A stretch of 64,000 bases of DNA, taken from positions 27,834 through 91,833 of the forward strand of contig NZ_BAKJ01000015.1 of the NCBI RefSeq assembly GCF_000614125.1, written 5' to 3'. This document shows, piece by piece, positions 19,806-29,028 of this stretch. The position numbers and the translations under genes are program-made. Within the stretch, counting starts at the first letter, position 1. Each line of letters begins with the position of its first letter. The notes beneath the pieces were generated by a model that saw only the letters and a list, made by a program, of their open reading frames with translations, ran no database searches and was not told the DNA's origin. Source of the DNA: Bacteroides rodentium JCM 16496. GTDB lineage: Bacteria > Bacteroidota > Bacteroidia > Bacteroidales > Bacteroidaceae.

Positions 19806-19982
19806 ATGAGATTACCTGAGGACCCGGTGATGCTGTACAGCTTCATCAACATGAAACTGCGTGATTTCTATCCTTCGCTGGACGCGCTCTGCGAGGATAT
19901 GAACGTAGAGAAAGAGGACATTGTACGAAAATTGAAGCTCGTGGGATTTGAGTATAATCCTGCAAAGAACAGATTTTGGTAA
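19806..19982 (+). CDS. DUF4250 domain protein
   Basis: 58 residues from ATG 19806 (MRLPEDPVMLYSFINMKLRD), matching the length and sequence of the DUF4250 family; upstream in-frame codons are rejected because they lack similarity. The protein is small, soluble and helical (LDALCEDMNVEKEDIVRKL), ending YNPAKNRFW. Function is unknown. A TAATTTTG box at 19763-19770 resembles the Bacteroides -7 element (TAnnTTTG), without a clear -33 partner. A strong hairpin starts 13 bp after the stop. Confidence 0.8.
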   Translation: MRLPEDPVMLYSFINMKLRDFYPSLDALCEDMNVEKEDIVRKLKLVGFEYNPAKNRFW

Positions 19983-19995
19983 ATAATGTTTCTGT

Positions 19996-20053
19996 ATAAA
20001 ACAACTCCCGTTGCTTGTTGTTGTAAAGCGCAAGTTAACGGGAGTTGTTTTAT
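19996..20053 (+). terminator. 17 bp perfect hairpin between DUF4250 and clc genes
   Basis: The arms at 19996-20012 and 20037-20053 are perfect reverse complements (ATAAAACAACTCCCGTT type), and the 3' arm ends in TTTTAT. It is a good terminator for the DUF4250 transcript, but its 3' arm ends one base before the clc start codon. It therefore covers the region where the clc ribosome binding site should lie and could also act as an attenuator or translational lock. Confidence 0.75.
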
Positions 20054-20054
20054 T

Positions 20055-21653
20055 ATGAAACTATGGGATAAGGCAGAACGTCTTTGGACGAGGGTCAAGA
20101 ACTGGAAAACAGTACGCGGCTGGCACATCTGGAAGTTGAAGCTGGTGGATGCCCGGCTGTATTTCGTCAGCATGTTCGTCGGTTTGCTGACGGGACTGGT
20201 CGCTGTGCCCTATCACTATCTTCTCTATTATCTGTTCCACCTTCGCAGTGGTTTCTTCGCCTCGCATCCGGCCTGGTACTGGCACATTCCACTCTTTCTG
20301 TTTTCTTGGGGCATTCTCGTCTTCGTCATGTGGCTCGTGGGGAAAATGCCGCTTATCGGCGGGGGAGGTATTCCGCAGACACGCGGCGTGATTAACGGGC
20401 GCATCACTTACCGGCATCCTTTCATCGAGATGGTATCCAAGTTTGTAGGGGGCATTCTGTCCTTCTCGGCGGGGCTGTCTTTGGGGCGCGAAGGGCCTTC
20501 CGTGCAGATAGGCTCTTATGTGGGTAGCCTGGTATCCCGCTGGACCCATATCCTGAAAGGCGAACAGAAACAGTTGCTGGCAGCCGGGGCGGGAGCGGGG
20601 CTCGCTGCGGCTTTTGCAGCACCACTGGCTTCCTCGCTCATTGTAATAGAATCCATTGAACGCTTCGATGCCCCTAAGACGGCCATCACTACCTTGCTGG
20701 CAGGCGTTGTGGCAGGAGCCGTGGCAAGCATGGTCTTTCCCGTGAATCCTTACCATCTGATAGAAGTAACGGAACCGGTTTTCGCCTTCTTTGTCCAGAT
20801 GAAGTATTTCTTGATATTGGCGGTGATTGTCTCCGTATGCGGGAAGTTCTACTCCTCCACCATGAATGCTTTCAGGCATGTGTATGCCAAAGTCAATTCT
20901 CCGGCGTATGTCAAGATGTTCTATCTGGTGCTGGTGGCCTACATCATTTCGCTGATGCAGGTCAATCTGACCGGAGGCGGGGAGCAGTTTCTGCTGGCCC
21001 AGGCGCAGAACGGCAGTACGCAGATTATGTGGGTGACGGCTGTCATGTTGCTGCATTTCGTCTTTTCCGTTTTCTCTGTCTCTTCCGGATTGCCGGGCGG
21101 CAGTTTCATTCCGACGCTGGTTACGGGAGGGTTGTTGGGACAGATTGTCGGGCTGGTGGGAGTGAGGTATGGCATTATCGGGCAAGAGAATGTCAGTTAT
21201 GTCATGCTTGTTTCCATGTCGGCTTTTCTGGTGGCCGTGGTCCGTACACCGCTCACGGCCATTGTGCTGATTACGGAGATTACAGGGCATTTTGAGGTCT
21301 TTTACCCTTCGGTGGTGGTAGGCGGGCTGACTTACTATTTTACGGAACTGCTGCAAATGAAGCCTTCCAATGTCTCCCTCTATGAAGATATGATTCATGC
21401 TCCCTATTTTAAGGAGGAGAAGCGCTATACGCTTTCAGTGGAGATTATGACGGATTCTTATCTGGACGGGAAACTGGTGGACGAACTGTCCCTGCCGGAA
21501 CGTTGCGCCATTATCAATGTGCATCGGGATGGAAAAAATCTGGTCCCCGCAGGAACTCGTTTGATTCCGGGGGACCAGGTACAGATTGAGATGGACTCGC
21601 AGGACATAGAGAAACTCTATGAACCGCTTGTCAGTATGGCGAATATCTACTAA
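20055..21653 (+). CDS. CLC-family chloride channel/antiporter with TrkA_C domain
   Basis: 532 residues from ATG 20055. About ten hydrophobic helices carry the CLC signatures GGGGIPQTRG (variant of GSGIP), SLGREGPSVQIG with the gating Glu, and SGLPGGSFIPTL. The C-terminus (~450-532, SVEIMTDSYLDGKLVDELSL...PGDQVQIEM) is a TrkA_C-type regulatory domain. It moves chloride (or fluoride-like anions) across the inner membrane, probably coupled to protons since the gating Glu is present. The start lies directly after a strong hairpin. Its 3' end overlaps the convergent trpB gene by 4 bp. Confidence 0.9.
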   Translation: MKLWDKAERLWTRVKNWKTVRGWHIWKLKLVDARLYFVSMFVGLLTGLVAVPYHYLLYYLFHLRSGFFASHPAWYWHIPLFLFSWGILVFVMWLVGKMPLIGGGGIPQTRGVINGRITYRHPFIEMVSKFVGGILSFSAGLSLGREGPSVQIGSYVGSLVSRWTHILKGEQKQLLAAGAGAGLAAAFAAPLASSLIVIESIERFDAPKTAITTLLAGVVAGAVASMVFPVNPYHLIEVTEPVFAFFVQMKYFLILAVIVSVCGKFYSSTMNAFRHVYAKVNSPAYVKMFYLVLVAYIISLMQVNLTGGGEQFLLAQAQNGSTQIMWVTAVMLLHFVFSVFSVSSGLPGGSFIPTLVTGGLLGQIVGLVGVRYGIIGQENVSYVMLVSMSAFLVAVVRTPLTAIVLITEITGHFEVFYPSVVVGGLTYYFTELLQMKPSNVSLYEDMIHAPYFKEEKRYTLSVEIMTDSYLDGKLVDELSLPERCAIINVHRDGKNLVPAGTRLIPGDQVQIEMDSQDIEKLYEPLVSMANIY

Positions 21654-23017
21654 GCCAAATTGCCTATCTCGTCCAGGTTCTTCTGGATGTCGGCATCCGT
21701 CAGCTCGTAATTCACTAAATCGCCGGACAAATACTTGTCGTAGGATGCCATGTCGATAAGTCCGTGACCGGAAAGGTTGAACAGAATCACCTTCTCTTCA
21801 CCCGTTTCCTTGCATTTGTTTGCTTCGCGGATGGTGGCGGCAATGGCATGGCAGGACTCGGGGGCGGGGATGATGCCCTCTGCTTGCGCAAACAGACAAC
21901 CGGCGTCGAATGATTCGAGCTGCTTGATGTCCACCGCTTCCATATAACCGTCCTTCAGCAGTTGTGATACGATGACACCTGCACCGTGATAGCGTAGGCC
22001 GCCGGCATGGATATTGGCGGGGGCAAAGTTGTGTCCCAGTGTAAACATGGGCAGCAACGGAGTGTATCCGGCCTCGTCACCGAAGTCGTATTGGAATTTG
22101 CCGCGTGTCAGCTTCGGACATGAGGCAGGCTCGGCAGCGACAAAGCGTGTTTTCTTTCCTTCGAGGATGTTGTGGCGCATGAAGGGGAAGGCGATACCGC
22201 CAAAGTTGGAACCTCCTCCGAAGCAGGCGATGACGGTGTCGGGATATTCACCCGCCATTTCCATCTGCTTTTCGGCTTCCAGCCCGATGACGGTCTGGTG
22301 CAGGGTCACGTGGCTCAATACGGAGCCGAGAGTGTATTTGCAGTTTGGGGTGGTCTGTGCCAGCTCTATGGCTTCGGAAATGGCTGTCCCCAGAGAGCCT
22401 TGATGGTTGGGATGGGCGGTCAGTATATCTTTTCCGGCACGGGTAGACATGGAGGGCGACGGGGTGACTTGCGCACCGAATGTCTGCATCACGCTCCGGC
22501 GGTAAGGCTTCTGTTCGTAACTGATTTTCACCTGATATACGGCGGCTTCCAGTCCGAAGAGACGGGCGGCGTATGCCAGGGAAGCACCCCATTGTCCGGC
22601 ACCGGTCTCGGTGGTCACGTTGGTCACTCCTTCCTGCTTGCAATAGTATGCCTGCGGGATGGCGGAATTCAGCTTGTGCGAGCCCATCGGGCTGACGCTC
22701 TCGTTCTTGAAGTAGATATGTGCCGGTGTGCCGAGTGCTTTCTCCAATCCATAAGCGCGCACCAGCGGAGTGCTGCGGTAGTATTTGTACATTTCGCGGA
22801 CTTCTTCGGGAATTTCAATCCACGCGTCGGTCTGATTCAGTTCCTGGCGGCAGAGTTCCTCGGCAAAGATAGGATACAAGTCTTCTGCTTTCAGCGGTTG
22901 CTTGGTGCCGGGGTGAAGCGGCGGCATGGGCTTGTTCACCATATCGGCTTGTATGTTATACCAGTACTGTGGGATTTCCTCTTCCGGGAGAATGAATCTT
23001 TTCTTTTTGTTGCTCAT
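21650..23017 (-). CDS. trpB: Tryptophan synthase beta chain, TrpB2 type
   Basis: 455 residues from ATG 23017 (MSNKKKRFILPEEE). Length and N-terminus fit the TrpB2 group rather than the ~400-residue TrpB1. The PLP lysine is in SPMGSHKLNSA, the phosphate loop is CFGGGSNFGG, and TETGAGQWG is present. It condenses indole (or a related acceptor) with serine. It stands alone, not in a trp operon, and no trpA is adjacent; free indole salvage is the usual idea for TrpB2, which I state as family knowledge. It converges on the clc gene with a 4 bp overlap and diverges from trkH. Confidence 0.92.
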   Translation of the reverse strand: MSNKKKRFILPEEEIPQYWYNIQADMVNKPMPPLHPGTKQPLKAEDLYPIFAEELCRQELNQTDAWIEIPEEVREMYKYYRSTPLVRAYGLEKALGTPAHIYFKNESVSPMGSHKLNSAIPQAYYCKQEGVTNVTTETGAGQWGASLAYAARLFGLEAAVYQVKISYEQKPYRRSVMQTFGAQVTPSPSMSTRAGKDILTAHPNHQGSLGTAISEAIELAQTTPNCKYTLGSVLSHVTLHQTVIGLEAEKQMEMAGEYPDTVIACFGGGSNFGGIAFPFMRHNILEGKKTRFVAAEPASCPKLTRGKFQYDFGDEAGYTPLLPMFTLGHNFAPANIHAGGLRYHGAGVIVSQLLKDGYMEAVDIKQLESFDAGCLFAQAEGIIPAPESCHAIAATIREANKCKETGEEKVILFNLSGHGLIDMASYDKYLSGDLVNYELTDADIQKNLDEIGNLA

Positions 23018-23093
23018 AGTGGTTAAAATTATTAATAATTCAATGCCCAAATGTAGCTATTATTTTTGAACCAATTTCTTTTTCCTTTTGTTT

Positions 23094-23125
23094 TTTGTAT
23101 ATCAAGGTATATTTGTCTAAGTTTG
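23094..23125 (+). promoter_or_regulatory. Bacteroides-type promoter for trkH-trkA
   Basis: TTTG at 23094-23097, a 20-base spacer, and TAAGTTTG at 23118-23125 match the Bacteroides -33 TTTG / -7 TAnnTTTG consensus. The -7 box is 25 bp before the trkH start. A second box TATATTTG lies at 23108-23115 with a less suitable spacer. Confidence 0.6.
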
Positions 23126-23150
23126 CCGCGTTTCATTAATCGATGCATTT

Positions 23151-24978
23151 ATGAAGATTTATCATAAATTCCTTTTGTATCAAAATAAATGGATTCACCC
23201 TTACGTACGGATGACAGTGGGAGTAATGACTTCCATCACTTATTTGGCCTCCATCCTGCTGATTGTCGGCGTGGTCTATGAGCATGGCTTTACGATTTCC
23301 GAGGCCGAGGCGCATCAGCTCCAGCGCTTGTATCATGGGGTGTGGATTGTTTTCCTGGCAGACGTCACTCTGCGCATTTTGCTGGAATACAAGGATACCC
23401 GGCGCACGTTCAGTAAGCTCACCTGGATACTGACCATTCTGCTCTATCTGACCCTTATCCCGGTCATTTTCCATCGTCCGGAGGAGGAGGGCGCCATCTT
23501 GCAGTTCTGGGAATTTCTGCATGGCAAGGCCTATCACCTTGTCCTGCTGCTGGTGTTTTCCTTTTTCAGCCTTTCCAACGGGCTGGTACGGTTGCTGGGG
23601 CGGCGTACGAACTTCGCTTATCCTGGCTGCCAGTTTTTTGATAATCATAATGATAGGCACGGGGCTGTTGATGTTGCCACGCTGCACGGTGAACGGCATA
23701 TCGTGGGTCGACTCGCTGTTCATATCCACCAGTGCGGTGTGCGTCACGGGGCTGACGTCTGTCGATGTGGCGTCCACTTTTACCCCGACCGGTTTTGTGG
23801 TAATCATTCTGCTGATTCAGATAGGCGGTCTGGGAGTGATGACACTGACGAGCTTCTTTGCCATGTTCTTCATGGGTAATACCTCGTTGTACAATCAGTT
23901 GGTGGTGCGCGACATGGTGAGTTCTAATTCCTTGAATTCCCTGCTCTCCACCCTGGTCTATATTCTGGCCTTTACGCTGGTGATTGAAGGAATAGGGATG
24001 CTTGCCATCTGGGGAGACATTCACGGGACGATGGGGATGGACCTTCAGGAAGAGCTGGCCTTTTCCGCTTTTCATGCCATTTCCGCTTTCTGTAATGCGG
24101 GATTCTCCACGTTGCCCGGAAATCTGGGTAATCCGTTGGTGATGACGGGGCACAATCCGTTTTTCATCTATATTTCCCTGTTGGTTATTCTGGGTGGCAT
24201 CGGTTTCCCCATCCTGGTGAACTTCAAGGATATTATTCTTTACCATCTGCGTCGTCTGTGGCACTTCCTGCGTACGTGGCATTGGGACGGCAGGCGTTTC
24301 TACCATCTGTACAACCTGAATACAAAGATTGTACTGATAGTCACCTTCCTGCTGCTGGTGCTGGGCACGGTGGGCATTGCTGTCTTTGAGTGGAATGCCG
24401 CCTTTGCCGGCATGTCGGTGGCAGACAAATGGACGCAGGCGTTTTTCAATGCCACGTGTCCCCGTACGGCAGGCTTTACCAGTGTGGACCTGGCCGGCTT
24501 GGGGGTACAGACATTGCTTATTTATCTGTTCCTGATGTGGGTGGGAGGCGGTTCCCAGTCTACGGCAGGCGGTATCAAGGTAAATGCCTTTGCGGTAGTG
24601 GTGCTGAATCTGGTGGCTGTGTTGCGCGGCACGGAGCGGGTAGAGGTGTTTGGACGTGAGCTGTCACACGATTCCATCCGTCGTTCCAATGCCACGGTGG
24701 TGATGTCGTTCGGCATTTTGTTGCTGTTTGTTTTCATCATTAGCATTCTGGAGCCGGGTACGTCGCTTTTAGCCATTACCTTCGAGTGTGTGTCGGCATT
24801 GAGCACGGTGGGGTCCAGTTTGAACCTTACCCCGCAGCTGGGGGACGACAGCAAGCTGCTGGTGTCGTTGCTGATGTTTGTGGGGCGTGTGGGGCTAATT
24901 ACGCTGATGCTTGGCATCATCAAGCAGAAGAAGCATACGAAGTATCAGTATCCAAGTGGTCAGATTATAATCAATTAA
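23151..24978 (+). pseudogene. trkH: Potassium uptake protein TrkH (frameshifted)
   Basis: Membrane subunit of the Trk/Ktr potassium uptake system. The first ~155 residues form an extra membrane region seen in Bacteroidetes TrkH proteins (MTSITYLASILLIVGVVYEH, VLLLVFSFFSLSNGLVRLL). The conserved ion-path repeats follow in another frame: SAVCVTGLTS, AFCNAGFST, CPRTAGFTS and GGGSQSTAGGIK. The frame changes at about 23610-23614 (expected RRTNPSLILAASF), consistent with two missing bases or one extra. Everything on both sides is intact. It is followed 5 bp later by trkA, its regulatory partner. Confidence 0.88.
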
Positions 24979-24983
24979 ATAAG

Positions 24984-25670
24984 ATGAAGTATATTATTAT
25001 CGGTTTAGGGAATTATGGTCACGTGCTGGCAGAAGAGCTTTCTGCACTGGGGCACGAAGTGATAGGTGCGGACATGAGCGCCGGTCGGGTAGACAGTCTG
25101 AAGGAAAAGATTGCTACAGCCTTTGTCATCGATGCGACGGACGAACAGGCGCTGTCCGTGTTGCCGCTGAACAGTGTGGACGTAGTGATTGTTGCCATCG
25201 GCGAGAATTTCGGTGCATCCATCCGTGTAGTGGCTTTGCTGAAGCAGAAGAAGGTGCAGCATATCTATGCCCGCGCCATTGACGCTGTCCACCGTTCCGT
25301 GCTCGAGGCCTTTGAGCTGGAACGGATTCTTACTCCCGAGGAGGATGCCGCACGCGGACTGGTACAGTTACTGGAATTCGGTGCCGATATGGAGACCTTC
25401 CGCGTGGCACCGGATTATTATGTAGTCAAGTTCACCGTTCCGGACAAGTTCATTGGCTATTATGCCAACGAATTGAATCTCGATAAGGAGTTTGGTCTGA
25501 AGATGCTCGCCTTGAAACGTGCCGAGACTTTGAAGAATTGCCTGGGCATCTCGTATGTGGAACACAATGTACTGAACGAACTGCCGGAAAATGACCAGAT
25601 ACAAGCCGGCGACCAGTTAGTGTGCTACGGACGGTATAAGGATTTCCAGAAGTTCTGGAAAGCACTATGA
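24984..25670 (+). CDS. trkA: Trk potassium uptake regulator TrkA (KtrA-like)
   Basis: 228 residues from ATG 24984; longer in-frame extensions lie inside trkH and are rejected. The RCK_N Rossmann domain begins KYIIIGLGNYGHVLAEELSA with the GxGxxG motif and a VIDATDEQAL segment typical of NAD(H)-binding regulators. RCK_C (~135-228) ends in the usual GDQLVCYG. It forms a cytoplasmic ring that gates TrkH in response to nucleotides. Single-RCK length fits a KtrA-type protein rather than the double-domain E. coli TrkA. Confidence 0.92.
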   Translation: MKYIIIGLGNYGHVLAEELSALGHEVIGADMSAGRVDSLKEKIATAFVIDATDEQALSVLPLNSVDVVIVAIGENFGASIRVVALLKQKKVQHIYARAIDAVHRSVLEAFELERILTPEEDAARGLVQLLEFGADMETFRVAPDYYVVKFTVPDKFIGYYANELNLDKEFGLKMLALKRAETLKNCLGISYVEHNVLNELPENDQIQAGDQLVCYGRYKDFQKFWKAL

Positions 25671-25702
25671 TAATTGGTAGTTGGAAATGTGTTAAAAGTG
25701 GT

Positions 25703-25799
25703 ATTCACCACAGATTACACAGATTTGCACAGATAAGCATCCTTTGATTATCAGTAGATTAAGTCCATTCTGTGTTAATCCGTGTAATCTGTGGTGAAT
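25703..25799. repeat. Inverted repeat (18 bp arms) after trkA
   Basis: The arms ATTCACCACAGATTACAC (25703-25720) and its exact complement (25782-25799) lie between convergent trkA and the DUF3843 gene. The inner part continues as imperfect repeats (CACAGATT, CTGTGTTAATC). It resembles intergenic repeat elements seen in Bacteroides genomes and may also act as a bidirectional terminator. Confidence 0.65.
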
Positions 25800-25821
25800 T
25801 TTGACACACCCCCATTTTCAA

Positions 25822-27330
25822 CTAATCAAAGTCCTTCTCCCGACACCGATAGTGGAAATAATCAGTCAGGAAGTGTGCATTCTTGCGTATGAACTCTTGT
25901 CCGTATTCTTTTCCTTGCAAACTGTTCAGATAAGCATCCGGAAGCATGCCTTCGTCTTGCAGGATGCAACTCAGTTGGTAAGGGATAATGTCTGGGTTGA
26001 CGATGAACATAATGGCGTTTTTCTCTGCTTCCTCCTTATTATAATTGGGGTTGTCCGGAGATTTGATGCATTCGCACAGCTTGAATTGGATATGTAGGCC
26101 GGTGTGCGGGTTGGCCATCAGCATGGCTCCGGTTTCTGTATGTATGCGTGGTATGTCCAGGTCTTCTTTCAAGCCGTATCCCATCTTGTTCAGCAGAAAA
26201 TCAGAAATTTCCTCTTGCGATTGGCAGAATACAAAAGATTTCCCGCCGGATGCTTTTATGAAATCATGGAATGCAGCCTTTTCATTCGTCTTTTCTTTCT
26301 GTTTCGTCAAGTCGTCCACATATTCCGCCATTTTCTGGTCGTACTTGTTTTCGAGAAGCATGCCGCACTGCCACCATGCGTTGCCAAAATAAATCAGTTC
26401 GCAGATAAGGGTGCTTTTCCCTACCTCTCTGCTACGGATAGCCGAGAGGTTCAAGGACTTCTTGGTTATCTTGAATTCGCCTTCGTCTTCACTACACAAA
26501 TCTTTGACGTACAGATATTCATCGTCTTCTTTCTCCAGCAGATAGCAACTGTTTTCCCGTGCCTTCACCTTGCCCCAAAGCTGATGTTCGGGATGGGCTT
26601 TGCTGATGAGAGCCAGCCATTCCGGTGAGGTCAGTGACAGCAGGTTGCGGCGGCCTTTGAACGTCAGCGAGGTGCGTGTGGCATATATGAGGGTCTCTGC
26701 CATTTCGGGAGTAATCTCTTCATCATCCAGCAACCGTTCAGCTTCGTCCCGGTATTGGGCGACATTTTCGATGTTGAAGTAACATTGGTAGTGAAACCAA
26801 TCCAGTATCTCCCGGTAGCGGAAGAAATCTTCTTCTCCCATGGCAGAGTGGTATAGAAATTCCTGCATCCTTTCATTTTCGGGAGCGGTTTCGTATTCCT
26901 CTGCAAGCAGTCCGTATATCTCTTGTGCAGTCTGCTCTATTCCGGGATTCTCGGGGTTGATGGCGCTTATTCCCCGGCACAGATATTGTATATGGTGCCA
27001 AAGCAGAAAGCGTATGTCCTCCAGATTAATTTCATCCGGAAAATAATCGCCTTTGATGGGGTAGAAGGGCAGATAGGCCCCGTATCGCTTCCGGCACTCG
27101 GCAGTGAATGTCTGCCAGATGCCGGTCTGGGAGATGACGTCCTCAAACCATGCGGCGAGGCAAAGGCTTGTATAGCGTATGTTTCCCTCTTCTTCGAAGG
27201 CGTCGGCTATCGTTGAAGAGTAAAGTCTTTTGTGGATTTCGTTTGCAATGCCGACGTAGTACTGGTCAACGCTGTTTGTCTGCTTGTACGGATGCAGTTC
27301 CAACCATTCTTTGGGATATATTTTCTTCAT
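25822..27330 (-). CDS. DUF3843 family protein
   Basis: 502 residues from ATG 27330 (MKKIYPKEWLELHPY); an ATG 14 codons upstream (27372) is possible. It is a soluble, acidic protein without signal peptide or membrane helix, rich in Trp, Tyr and Glu. It opens with the DUF3843 pattern KEWLELHPYKQTN..DQYYVGIANEI. Function is unknown. It stands alone between a repeat on its 3' side and a repeat-rich spacer upstream. Confidence 0.75.
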   Translation of the reverse strand: MKKIYPKEWLELHPYKQTNSVDQYYVGIANEIHKRLYSSTIADAFEEEGNIRYTSLCLAAWFEDVISQTGIWQTFTAECRKRYGAYLPFYPIKGDYFPDEINLEDIRFLLWHHIQYLCRGISAINPENPGIEQTAQEIYGLLAEEYETAPENERMQEFLYHSAMGEEDFFRYREILDWFHYQCYFNIENVAQYRDEAERLLDDEEITPEMAETLIYATRTSLTFKGRRNLLSLTSPEWLALISKAHPEHQLWGKVKARENSCYLLEKEDDEYLYVKDLCSEDEGEFKITKKSLNLSAIRSREVGKSTLICELIYFGNAWWQCGMLLENKYDQKMAEYVDDLTKQKEKTNEKAAFHDFIKASGGKSFVFCQSQEEISDFLLNKMGYGLKEDLDIPRIHTETGAMLMANPHTGLHIQFKLCECIKSPDNPNYNKEEAEKNAIMFIVNPDIIPYQLSCILQDEGMLPDAYLNSLQGKEYGQEFIRKNAHFLTDYFHYRCREKDFD

Positions 27331-27480
27331 GGCTCTAAAGTGAGTTTGGTGTGTATTTTTTATATGTTTCATTTCCGGTGTAAAGATATGCTTTTTATGG
27401 GAATTTTCTTGCTTTTAGAGGTATGTACAGACTTCATTTTGTTTTGTTTTTCGGTTTTCTCCCTGCTTGTTTCCTGTTTT

Positions 27481-27554
27481 CCCCCTATCTGCTCCGTGTA
27501 TATGTAGACGGACCAAATAGGGAGCAGGTAGGGAGCGGATAGGGAGAAGGTAGG
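27481..27554. repeat. 11 bp tandem repeat with inverted partner
   Basis: TAGGGAGCAGG, TAGGGAGCGGA and TAGGGAGAAGG follow each other at exact 11 bp spacing (27518-27550), with a partial fourth copy. A near-complementary stretch CCCCCTATCTGCTCC lies at 27481-27495, so a hairpin is also possible. It sits upstream of the leftward DUF3843 gene in a 500 bp gene-free spacer (27373-27855). Confidence 0.6.
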
Positions 27555-27747
27555 AAAATGTTCTGTTTGTCGGTATTTCCGCATGATTTAATTCTGCCAA
27601 TGGGTAATATATATGAGTGCGTATTACGGCCTTTTCAAGAAACCCGACGTCTGCCAAACCGGCGAGCAACAATCCCTTTATGCCTGAGCCTTATCGTACA
27701 GTATCTGGACGAACCTTAATATTCTTTTCAACCTCATTTATTATGTT

Positions 27748-27787
27748 AAAGCGGGAAGTTGCGGTTAAACTTCCCGCTTTTGTTTTT
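27748..27787 (+). terminator. Strong terminator hairpin in gene-free spacer
   Basis: AAAGCGGGAAGTT (27748-27760) pairs perfectly with AACTTCCCGCTTT (27768-27780), followed by TGTTTTTG. No intact gene ends just upstream; only a short frame beginning MSAYYGLFKKPD near 27614 is seen, so this may be the tail of a lost gene. Confidence 0.7.
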
Positions 27788-27855
27788 GTCATAGATACGT
27801 TGCAACACGATAGGTATAGCTGATACCAAGTATTCATTTAAAAAAAGAAGAAGTT

Positions 27856-28370
27856 ATGAAAAAATTTATTTTGATAGGAATGGCTGCCTTTCTGATGGGC
27901 GGCATGGCGATGGCACAACAGCAGGAAAACCGCAATGGCAAGAGACCCGACCCGAAAGTGCGTGCCGAGCGTATGACAGAACGTATGGTGAAGGAATACT
28001 CCCTGAACGATACGCAGAAGAAGCAACTGCTTGAAGCCAACTTGGAGCTGACCGAGAAAATGAAAGATATGCCGTGAGTCGCAGGGCAGATATGAGAAAA
28101 GGCGGAAGTGACAATGGTTGTTGTTGCTGTTGCGACAAGAAGTGCGATGCAAAAGCACGCAAACATCAGAAAGCAAATAGGCACCAACGGCTGACAGACG
28201 AGCAACGCGCACAGAAAAAAGCGGAGATGGAAAAGAAGCGTGAAGAGATGAAGACTGCCCGTATTGCTTATGATTCACAACTCCAGAAGATTATGACGGA
28301 AGAACAATATGCTGCATACAGCAAGAAAGTGCAGGATAGAAAAGCAAAAATGGAATCTAAAAGAAAATAA
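27856..28370 (+). pseudogene. DUF4890 periplasmic protein, cysteine-rich (frameshifted)
   Basis: The signal peptide MKKFILIGMAAFLMGGMAMA is followed by a charged, helical protein. ERMTERMVKEYSLNDTQKKQ recalls the LTxxQ motif of Spy/CpxP-type periplasmic proteins. The frame ends at 28075-28077, but the next frame continues directly (SRRADMRKGG), consistent with one missing G. It then gives a cluster of five cysteines followed by DKKC and a Lys/Glu-rich coiled tail (KKAEMEKKREEMKTARIAYD). Repaired length is ~171 residues. The cysteine cluster hints at metal or redox sensing. Next downstream are a lipoprotein and a two-component pair. Confidence 0.7.
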
Positions 28371-28395
28371 ATTTTCTATTGCATTCAATTTGTAC

Positions 28396-28403
28396 TATTT
28401 TTG
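28396..28403 (+). promoter_or_regulatory. Possible -7 box upstream of the lipoprotein gene
   Basis: TATTTTTG fits the Bacteroides -7 consensus TAnnTTTG and is 28 bp before the start codon at 28431. No matching TTTG was found at the right distance upstream. Confidence 0.35.
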
Positions 28404-28430
28404 TCCGGTCAACTACTAAAAAACAGAACG

Positions 28431-28979
28431 ATGAAGAATATAGTCTATATTTTAGTGTGTGCATCGGTCATCTTCTTCACTGCTTGTTCGTCGCAAGACA
28501 AGAATAAGAAAGACGGTACGCAGGTATTGATGCAGGATAGTACAGAAATTGCCGGCCCACAGCGCATGCAGGTGTCTGATGTAAAAACATCCTTTACGTA
28601 TAAGGGAAAAGAGTATCAGTCTTCTGTAGTGCGCCGGCCGGATGAATCTCTGCCGATAGTGAAAAACGAGCAGGGGGAGAAATTTGTGGATAACCGTATC
28701 ACCTTGCGCATCACGTGCGGCGGGAAGCAGGTGGTGGATAAAGTGTTCACCAAAGATAATTTTGCTTCGTTGGTGGATGCCAAGTTCATGAAGTACTCCA
28801 TTCTTGAGGGGCTGGTCTATGACAAGACCACTCCGCAAGGAATCATATACGCGGCGAGCGTCTGCTATCCGCAATCCGACCTTTATGTTCCCATCAGACT
28901 GACCATTACGGCTGACGGGAAAATCTCCATGGCAAAAGAAGAACTGATGGAGGACTATCAGACAGACAGCATTGATTAG
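28431..28979 (+). CDS. DUF4738-type lipoprotein
   Basis: 182 residues from ATG 28431. The N-terminus MKNIVYILVCASVIFFTACS is a lipoprotein signal with the lipobox FTAC. The mature part is a small, mostly beta domain with no catalytic motif (VKTSFTYKGKEYQSSVVRRP, DNRITLRITCGGKQVVDKVF). It resembles DUF4738 proteins of Bacteroidales. It is 49 bp before an OmpR-type regulator and may be part of the same envelope-response unit. Confidence 0.65.
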   Translation: MKNIVYILVCASVIFFTACSSQDKNKKDGTQVLMQDSTEIAGPQRMQVSDVKTSFTYKGKEYQSSVVRRPDESLPIVKNEQGEKFVDNRITLRITCGGKQVVDKVFTKDNFASLVDAKFMKYSILEGLVYDKTTPQGIIYAASVCYPQSDLYVPIRLTITADGKISMAKEELMEDYQTDSID

Positions 28980-29028
28980 TGGATAGTTTTCCAGATTGTT
29001 TCCAGTTTTGCAGACCATCTTTGCCGGT

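Noticed and set aside
20061..21398. Long open frame (445 codons) on the minus strand opposite the clc gene
   Set aside because: It is a shadow of the GC-rich clc coding strand; composition is His/Gln/Arg-rich with no domain.
27612..27690. Short frame MSAYYGLFKKPD... resembling the start of an HU-like protein
   Set aside because: It stops after about two dozen codons and no continuation is found in other frames; at most a remnant.
28074..28140. Programmed frameshift in the Cys-rich DUF4890 gene
   Set aside because: No slippery heptamer or downstream stem is evident, and nine other genes carry similar indels.
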